DNA of 46,996 nucleotides, taken from contig JANYHH010000012.1 in NCBI GenBank assembly GCA_025359505.1, forward strand, positions 1 through 46,996. Reading direction: 5' to 3'. The DNA comes from Deinococcales bacterium. GTDB taxonomy: Bacteria > Deinococcota > Deinococci > Deinococcales > JAAFIG01. A program made the position numbers and the translations under genes. Positions within the stretch are counted from its first letter, which is position 1. Each line of letters begins with the position of its first letter. A model generated the notes under the pieces. That model was not told the DNA's origin, did no database searches, and saw only the letters and a list, made by a program, of their open reading frames with translations. Positions 42,630 through 46,996 of this stretch are shown one piece after another.

Positions 42630-44312
42630 GTGACCAAGAAAGACGCGCTGAATGCCCTGTCCCAAACGGCTGACCTTTTAGAGCTACTCGGCGGTAACGA
42701 CTTTCGCGCCGCCGCGTACCGCAAAAGCGAGCGGCTGCTGGAACGCTGGGAGGGCAACTGGGACGCGGCCGTGGACGACGGCTTCAAAGACGCGCCCGGC
42801 GTCGGCGTACAAACCGGGCGCAGCCTCGTGCAGTACGCGCAGACGGGCGTGTTCCAGCCGCTCGAGGAACTGCGCGTGCAGGTTCCAAATGGCGTGGTGG
42901 ATTTATTCAGGGTGCGCGGATTGGGCCCGAAGAAAATCCGGGCGTTGTGGGACGCGGGCGTTGACTCTATTTCCTCGCTGGTGATGAGCGCCAAAGCGGG
43001 CGAGTTAGCCAGTTTTAAAGGCTTCGGCAAATCCACGCAAGACAAGCTGCTCGAGGCTGCCCAATTCGTGCTGAACATCGGCGAGCGTCACCGTTTGCAC
43101 GCGGCTGAAGCGGCGTTTTTAAAGCTCAGCGCGGTGCTCGAGGGGATCGCGTCGGTTCACGCGGCGGGCAGTTACCGACGCGGTTTTGAAACCATTGGCG
43201 ATTTGGATGCGGTCGCGGTCGGTGACGCGGCGGCGATCCGCGCGGCGCTCGAGCCATTTGGGGTTGCACCAGACGCGACTTACGACTGGTTGCTGGACGC
43301 GACGCTCGAGGGTGTGAAGCTGTCACTCGCCATCGCCACGCCCGATACGCTCGGCGCGGCGCTGCTGGTGATGACGGGCAGCAAAGCGTATCTGGAGCGC
43401 GTGATGACCGCCTCGAGCGAACGGGGGTTGGAGCTGACCAGTCAGGGTTTGACTCGAGATGCGGTGATCGTACCGACACCGACCGAGCAGGCGGCGTTCG
43501 ACGCCCTCGAGTTACCGTACCGCATCCCAGAGTGGCGCGAGGCTGAACACGATGCGGTAGCGCTGCCCGACCCGGCAACGTTGGTGCAACTGGGTGACGT
43601 GCGCGGGATGCTGCACGTCCACACGACCTACTCCGATGGCGCTCACAGTGTTTTGGAGATGGCGCTGGCCGCCCAGAAACTCGGCATGACGCACTTGGGG
43701 ATCTGCGATCACAGCCAGAGCGCCTTTTACGCTGGCGGCTTAACCCCGGCGCGGGTGCGCCAGCAGTGGCTCGAGATCGACGCCGTGAACGCCGATTTGC
43801 AGGATTTTCGGATTCTCAAGGGGATTGAAAGCGACATCCTCGGGGACGGCTCGCTCGATTACGACGCCGATTTGCTCGAGGGCTTGGATTTCGTTGTCGC
43901 CAGCGTCCACAGCAAGTTTGATTTGAGTGAAGCCGACCAGACAAAACGACTGATTAAAGCAGTGCAGAACCCGTTCACGACGATTTTAGGGCATCCAACC
44001 GGGCGCTTGCTGCTGCGCCGCCCGTCGTACAAACTAGACATCCCGGCCGTGCTCGAGGCGGCGCGGGAATCTGGCGCGGTGGTCGAAATCAACGCCAGTC
44101 CGTACCGCTTGGACTTGGATTGGCGCGAGGTACTCAAAGCCCAAAACCAGTGGTACGCCGTCAACACCGACGCGCACCATTTTAGCGGCTACGACGACCT
44201 CAAATACGGTGTTCGCAGCGCCCGCAAAGGCGCGGTCACGAAGGATAGATTCGTCAACGCGCTCAGCGCCTCGGAATTTCTCGAGTTCGCCCGCGCTAAA
44301 CGCGAACGGTGA
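42630..44312 (+). CDS. polX: PolX family DNA polymerase with PHP domain
   Basis: A 560-residue two-part enzyme. The N-terminal polymerase-beta-like part (to about 315) has the 8-kDa/HhH region (VDLFRVRGLGPKKIRALW) and the palm GSYRRGFETIGDLDAV (about 180-195). The C-terminal PHP domain (about 326-555) keeps its metal ligands: HVHTTYSDG, ICDHSQS, GIESDI, ASVHS, LGHPTG and NTDAHH. PHP gives 3'-5' exonuclease or phosphoesterase activity; family members fill short gaps in base-excision and break repair. In the palm the third carboxylate, normally in a VDLR motif, reads VKLSLA, so polymerase activity is questionable. GTG start set by TAGAAT 7 nt away. Confidence 0.9.
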   Translation: MTKKDALNALSQTADLLELLGGNDFRAAAYRKSERLLERWEGNWDAAVDDGFKDAPGVGVQTGRSLVQYAQTGVFQPLEELRVQVPNGVVDLFRVRGLGPKKIRALWDAGVDSISSLVMSAKAGELASFKGFGKSTQDKLLEAAQFVLNIGERHRLHAAEAAFLKLSAVLEGIASVHAAGSYRRGFETIGDLDAVAVGDAAAIRAALEPFGVAPDATYDWLLDATLEGVKLSLAIATPDTLGAALLVMTGSKAYLERVMTASSERGLELTSQGLTRDAVIVPTPTEQAAFDALELPYRIPEWREAEHDAVALPDPATLVQLGDVRGMLHVHTTYSDGAHSVLEMALAAQKLGMTHLGICDHSQSAFYAGGLTPARVRQQWLEIDAVNADLQDFRILKGIESDILGDGSLDYDADLLEGLDFVVASVHSKFDLSEADQTKRLIKAVQNPFTTILGHPTGRLLLRRPSYKLDIPAVLEAARESGAVVEINASPYRLDLDWREVLKAQNQWYAVNTDAHHFSGYDDLKYGVRSARKGAVTKDRFVNALSASEFLEFARAKRER

Positions 44313-44381
44313 CGAGACCAGAGATTGCAGTCATTGCTCGAGTTTTGAGATTCATTGGGTGCGTGAGGGACGACCCATGGT

Positions 44382-44403
44382 GGGGCGAGGCTAGCCTCGC
44401 CCC
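44382..44403. repeat. Perfect 22-bp palindrome of the GGGGCGA family
   Basis: GGGGCGAGG and CCTCGCCCC flank CTAG without a break, followed by TACGACTG. It lies between polX and the HtrA-like gene, where 44313-44517 otherwise shows no gene; it is probably an extreme member of the dispersed hairpin family. Confidence 0.75.
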
Positions 44404-44505
44404 TACGACTGTGCAGCCACAGACCAGAATCGCACCGAGTCTCGAGCCTTCAAATCGCGCCGAGTATTGAGCGCAAAACGCACCGTCAACCCTCGAGCCT
44501 CACGG

Positions 44506-44511
44506 TAGGCT
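44506..44511 (+). promoter_or_regulatory. Leaderless -10 box of the HtrA-like gene
   Basis: TAGGCT ends 6 nt before the GTG at 44518. Confidence 0.45.
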
Positions 44512-44517
44512 TAAATA

Positions 44518-45525
44518 GTGAAACGCTGGTTGCTGCTGCTCGTCCCCCTGCTGGTCGGCGCGTATGCCGTCACCAGCCGCTCGGTCGCTCGCATCGCATC
44601 GCCAGCCGCCACACCCGCGCAGCTCGAGGGCTTGATGCAAGGCGTATTCATTGCCGCACGTCCCGCGATTGTGCAGTTGCAAACCCTCAGCGTCTCCTCG
44701 AGCGCGGCTCAACCCGCCAACACAGCCGATGGCTCGAGGAATGTCACGACCGTCGAGCGCGGGCGGGCGACGGGTTTTTTTATCTCCGCGGACGGGTACG
44801 CCTTGACCGCTTATCACGCAGTCGCTGGCGAAGGCCGCTTTCAAGCGCTGACGACGCAGCAGGACTTGCTGCCAGCAGTCGTCGTGGGTTACGACGAATC
44901 GCGTGACTTGGCGCTGCTGAAAGTCAGCACTCCGCGCCCCGTGCCGTACCTAGATTTGGAACTGGGCCGCTCACTCAAACTGAACGAGCCATTGGTCGAG
45001 ATCGGCAACGCTTCGGAAGACCTGATGCAACCGCGTTACGGCGCGGTGCTCGAGTTCGTGCAAGACAGCGGGCTGCTCGTGCCGACGCCGCTTATCTACT
45101 CGAGCGTGATCCTCAACCCCGGCGACAGCGGCGGTGCGGTGCTAGATTTTCACGGCAAAGTTGTGGCGATTGGCATTGGCTACGCGATTTCCGAGGTGCG
45201 GCGCGTCAGCCTGCTCGTGCCGATGCAGGGCTTGAAAGGCGCGATTGAAGGCATGAAGCGCGGCGCGAAAACGCGGCTCCCCGGCATTGGATTACAGGTG
45301 GTTCACAACCCAGACGGCGGCGTGCTGATCGACCGCGTTGAACCAGCCTCGAGCGCTTTTGACGCGGGCATCACGCAAGGGATCGTCACCAGCGTGGACG
45401 GGCGCGAGATTGGATGGCAGGACGATTATTACAGCGCGATTCGCGCCAAAGGGCTTGGGCAGCGCACGGTGCTGATGGTCAAGAATGGGACATCGACCCA
45501 GCGCTTCACCCTCGAGTTGCGTTGA
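44518..45525 (+). CDS. HtrA/DegP-like trypsin-fold protease with PDZ domain
   Basis: A 335-residue envelope protease. An N-terminal signal anchor (WLLLLVPLLVGAYAVT) is followed by the trypsin domain with the complete triad: histidine in LTAYHAVAG (about residue 100), aspartate in DESRDLALLKV and serine in NPGDSGGAVLD (about 205). One PDZ domain (about 245-330) ends the protein. It should degrade or refold damaged proteins outside the cytoplasm. GTG start at 44518 with TAGGCT 6 nt before. Its stop codon is the first copy of a tandem repeat. Confidence 0.9.
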   Translation: MKRWLLLLVPLLVGAYAVTSRSVARIASPAATPAQLEGLMQGVFIAARPAIVQLQTLSVSSSAAQPANTADGSRNVTTVERGRATGFFISADGYALTAYHAVAGEGRFQALTTQQDLLPAVVVGYDESRDLALLKVSTPRPVPYLDLELGRSLKLNEPLVEIGNASEDLMQPRYGAVLEFVQDSGLLVPTPLIYSSVILNPGDSGGAVLDFHGKVVAIGIGYAISEVRRVSLLVPMQGLKGAIEGMKRGAKTRLPGIGLQVVHNPDGGVLIDRVEPASSAFDAGITQGIVTSVDGREIGWQDDYYSAIRAKGLGQRTVLMVKNGTSTQRFTLELR

Positions 45526-45599
45526 GCGAAACTCAGCTTGGGATTACGTTGAGCGAAGCTCACTTCGGGCGACGTTAGGCGAAGCTCACCTCGAGCTGT
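45521..45599 (+). repeat. 26-27-bp imperfect tandem repeat, three copies
   Basis: Units at 45521-45547, 45548-45573 and 45574-45599 share GTTGAGCGAAGCTCAC-like cores, each with a short stem-forming GAGCGAAGCTC. The first unit contains the stop codon of the HtrA-like gene, so the array again looks like copies of a coding end. Confidence 0.8.
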
Positions 45600-45677
45600 G
45601 CGTGAGAATCAAGCTCATTCGAGCCGCTTAACCTGCTCGGCATGACCAATCTCGAGCCGATACCGCACGCGAGGCCG

Positions 45678-45683
45678 TACACT
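45678..45683 (+). promoter_or_regulatory. -10 box of the cis-prenyltransferase gene
   Basis: TACACT ends 6 nt before the GTG at 45690. A weaker TAACCT lies 7 nt before the alternative ATG at 45642. Confidence 0.45.
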
Positions 45684-45689
45684 TCTGCC

Positions 45690-46529
45690 GTGATCGGTGC
45701 TCCAAGCCTCCCCAGAGCCAGCCTCAAATCGCGCTTGTTGCGAGCTGCTCAGAACTGGACTGCGCCGCTGTACCGTTTCTACGAGACGCGTTTGGAGCGC
45801 AGCGTCGTCAAAGCTGGGATGCCGCAGCACATCGGCCTGATTCTGGACGGCAACCGCCGCTTTGCCAGAGCACTCGGCTTGGAAGGCAAAGCCGGTCACG
45901 AGTTCGGTGTGGACAAAGCCCACGAGGTGCTGGGCTGGTGCTTGGATTACAAGATTCCAGCCGCGACGATCTGGGTGCTGTCGCCGGAAAACTTCAAGAA
46001 GCGCGACCCGGACGAGGTGATGCACCTGATGAAACTCTTCGAGCGCGAAGCCAGAAACCTCGCGGTCGACCCGCGCATCCACGCCAATCGCGTGCGCGTT
46101 CGCGCCATCGGTCGCCACGACCTGTTCCCCGAGGATGTCTACGCCAGTTTGCGCGATCTCGAGGCGGCAACAGCAAGTTACGACGGCATGAACCTCAACA
46201 TCGCTGTCGGCTACGGTGGACGCGAGGAGATCGTGGATGCTGTGAAAAACTTACTCGAGACCGCAGCGAAAAACGGTGGCACGCTCGAGTCGGTCGCTGC
46301 GACCCTCGAGCCGGACGGGATTGGCAAGCATTTGTACACCGCTGGCATTCCCGACCCTGATTTCATCATCCGCACCAGCGGCGAGATTCGCTTGGGCGGT
46401 TTTCTGCTGTGGCAGAGCGCTTTTAGCGAATATTACTTCTGCGAGGCGAACTGGCCGGATTTCAGGCGGATCGATTTCCTCAGGGCGCTCCGCAATTACC
46501 AAGCCAGAGACGTGCGGCTCGGTCAGTAA
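45690..46529 (+). CDS. uppS: Isoprenyl (cis-prenyl) transferase, UppS family
   Basis: A 279-residue cis-prenyltransferase that extends farnesyl or geranyl diphosphate with isopentenyl units, normally to undecaprenyl diphosphate, the lipid carrier for peptidoglycan. HIGLILDGNRRFARALG holds the catalytic aspartate, and the C-terminal IIRTSGEIRLGGFLLWQSAFSEYYF holds the diphosphate-binding residues. An N-terminal helix (LLRAAQNWTAPLYRFYETRLE) precedes the core, as in actinobacterial relatives. I chose GTG 45690 because of the TACACT box; ATG 45642 would add 16 residues and has a weaker box. A different chain length than C55 cannot be ruled out. Confidence 0.9.
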   Translation: MIGAPSLPRASLKSRLLRAAQNWTAPLYRFYETRLERSVVKAGMPQHIGLILDGNRRFARALGLEGKAGHEFGVDKAHEVLGWCLDYKIPAATIWVLSPENFKKRDPDEVMHLMKLFEREARNLAVDPRIHANRVRVRAIGRHDLFPEDVYASLRDLEAATASYDGMNLNIAVGYGGREEIVDAVKNLLETAAKNGGTLESVAATLEPDGIGKHLYTAGIPDPDFIIRTSGEIRLGGFLLWQSAFSEYYFCEANWPDFRRIDFLRALRNYQARDVRLGQ

Positions 46530-46550
46530 ACTCGAGCCTCGAGTGGGACA

Positions 46551-46846
46551 CTTGCCAATGCAAGACCCTAAGCATCAGTTTAAGCGATCAAGCGTCTCTG
46601 ACACGAGATTTCGACTTCGTTAATGGCCACTCTCACCCTGCCGCGTTGAACCCATGTTCACAAAGCGAAACGCGTCGGCCCTCTCTCGTTTCACGAAAGA
46701 GGGCAAAATCTTGTGCAGCTCGGCTCCCTTCTCTCGCTAGCGAGAGAAGGGTTGGGGATGAGAGTGGCCTGCCAAACGTCGTTATTGTCGCAACGGACAA
46801 AAAATCTTTCCTTGAACTGATGCGTATGGGACTTGCCAATGCGAGC
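46551..46846. repeat. Direct repeat CTTGCCAATGC flanking a hairpin-rich region
   Basis: CTTGCCAATGC occurs at about 46551 and 46831 with similar flanks (GGGAC before, AGCC-like after). The stretch 46530-46907 has no convincing gene; the short open frames across it have no ribosome site or family match. Confidence 0.6.
46625..46769. mobile_element. REP/MITE-like hairpin element
   Basis: Terminal inverted repeats GGCCACTCTCACCC (46625-46638) and its near complement (46756-46769, one mismatch) enclose two internal hairpins. The first is at 46678-46704 (11-bp arms, one mismatch). The second is a perfect 26-bp palindrome at 46726-46751 centred on CTAG. It has no coding capacity. The right side GTTGGGGATGAGAG resembles REP-type elements widespread in bacteria and mobilised by RAYT transposases. 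Confidence 0.6.
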
Positions 46847-46907
46847 CTTAGCCAACTAGGGCAAACGCACTAAGCACATTTGTAAAGTAATGCTTTTGAA
46901 TCGTGTC

Positions 46908-46996
46908 TCTCGAGAATCCTTGTTTCCTCAGCCGTCGTTTCGACACGAATTTAGCGTGCCAATCTCGAGGGTTTAACGAACCCAGATTCAACGTCG
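46908..46996. repeat. Right copy of the exact 89-bp terminal repeat
   Basis: Identical to bases 1-89. If the contig is circularised here, the Lrp-type gene follows directly. Confidence 0.95.

Overview
The window is a compact, moderately GC-rich chromosomal segment from a bacterium that looks like a member of the Deinococcota (Deinococcus-Thermus phylum), most likely near the Deinococcales. Three lines of evidence support this: gene content (luxS next to mtnN, a PolX with a PHP domain, a FemX-type aminoacyltransferase, a short GT35 glucan phosphorylase, Lys1-type carboxynorspermidine synthase); many start codons preceded by a bare TANNNT -10 box only 5 to 9 nt upstream (leaderless transcription, known as common in Deinococcus); and lipoproteins and a beta-barrel that imply a diderm envelope. 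The genus is an inference. I see no phage, transposase, plasmid replication, integrase or CRISPR gene.

Layout. 1-2.5 kb: Lrp/AsnC regulator, ALDH10-type aldehyde dehydrogenase, cold-shock protein. 2.5-8.2 kb: GNAT acetyltransferase, ilvE, mrp (Fe-S carrier-type P-loop ATPase), a SufR-type Fe-S regulator, a GH1 beta-glucosidase, a second GNAT. 8.2-14.7 kb, all on the minus strand: the Fe-S assembly genes sufC, sufB and sufD in that transcription order, broken up by two paralogous DUF4377-like lipoproteins and by a block of small genes (DUF5674-like pair, small helical protein plus retropepsin-like protease, antitoxin-like protein, AT-rich lipoprotein). msrA diverges from sufC across a palindrome. 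15-24.7 kb: TPR/membrane proteins, metallophosphatase, a DUF6285 / kinase-like / acyl-CoA dehydrogenase operon, S41 protease, an orphan sugar-binding protein and a winged-helix regulator. 24.8-30.2 kb: Crp/Fnr regulator, tRNA-Lys and tRNA-Ser with promoters and terminators, carboxynorspermidine synthase-like enzyme, FemX, and a glyoxalase-fold protein diverging from a tandem-HxlR regulator. 30.2-38.2 kb: glucan phosphorylase, tam, argR, TPR protein, M20 amidohydrolase, and the luxS-mtnN-marR operon. 38.2-46.5 kb: two related secreted proteins, adenine deaminase, a small beta-barrel, polX, an HtrA-like protease and a cis-prenyltransferase. 46.5-47.0 kb: non-coding, with a REP/MITE-like hairpin element.

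The most striking property is genome-wide in style: the palindrome CTCGAG is hugely over-represented. I counted 34 copies in the first 3,240 bases, about one per 95 bp, against roughly one per 4 kb expected by chance. It lies in all reading frames, between genes and inside terminator stems, and is absent from an AT-rich lipoprotein gene that looks newly arrived. It behaves like the HIP1 palindrome of cyanobacteria. The first 89 bases are repeated exactly as the last 89, so the contig is either circularly closed or ends in a repeat node of the assembly graph; its housekeeping content makes a true small replicon unlikely.
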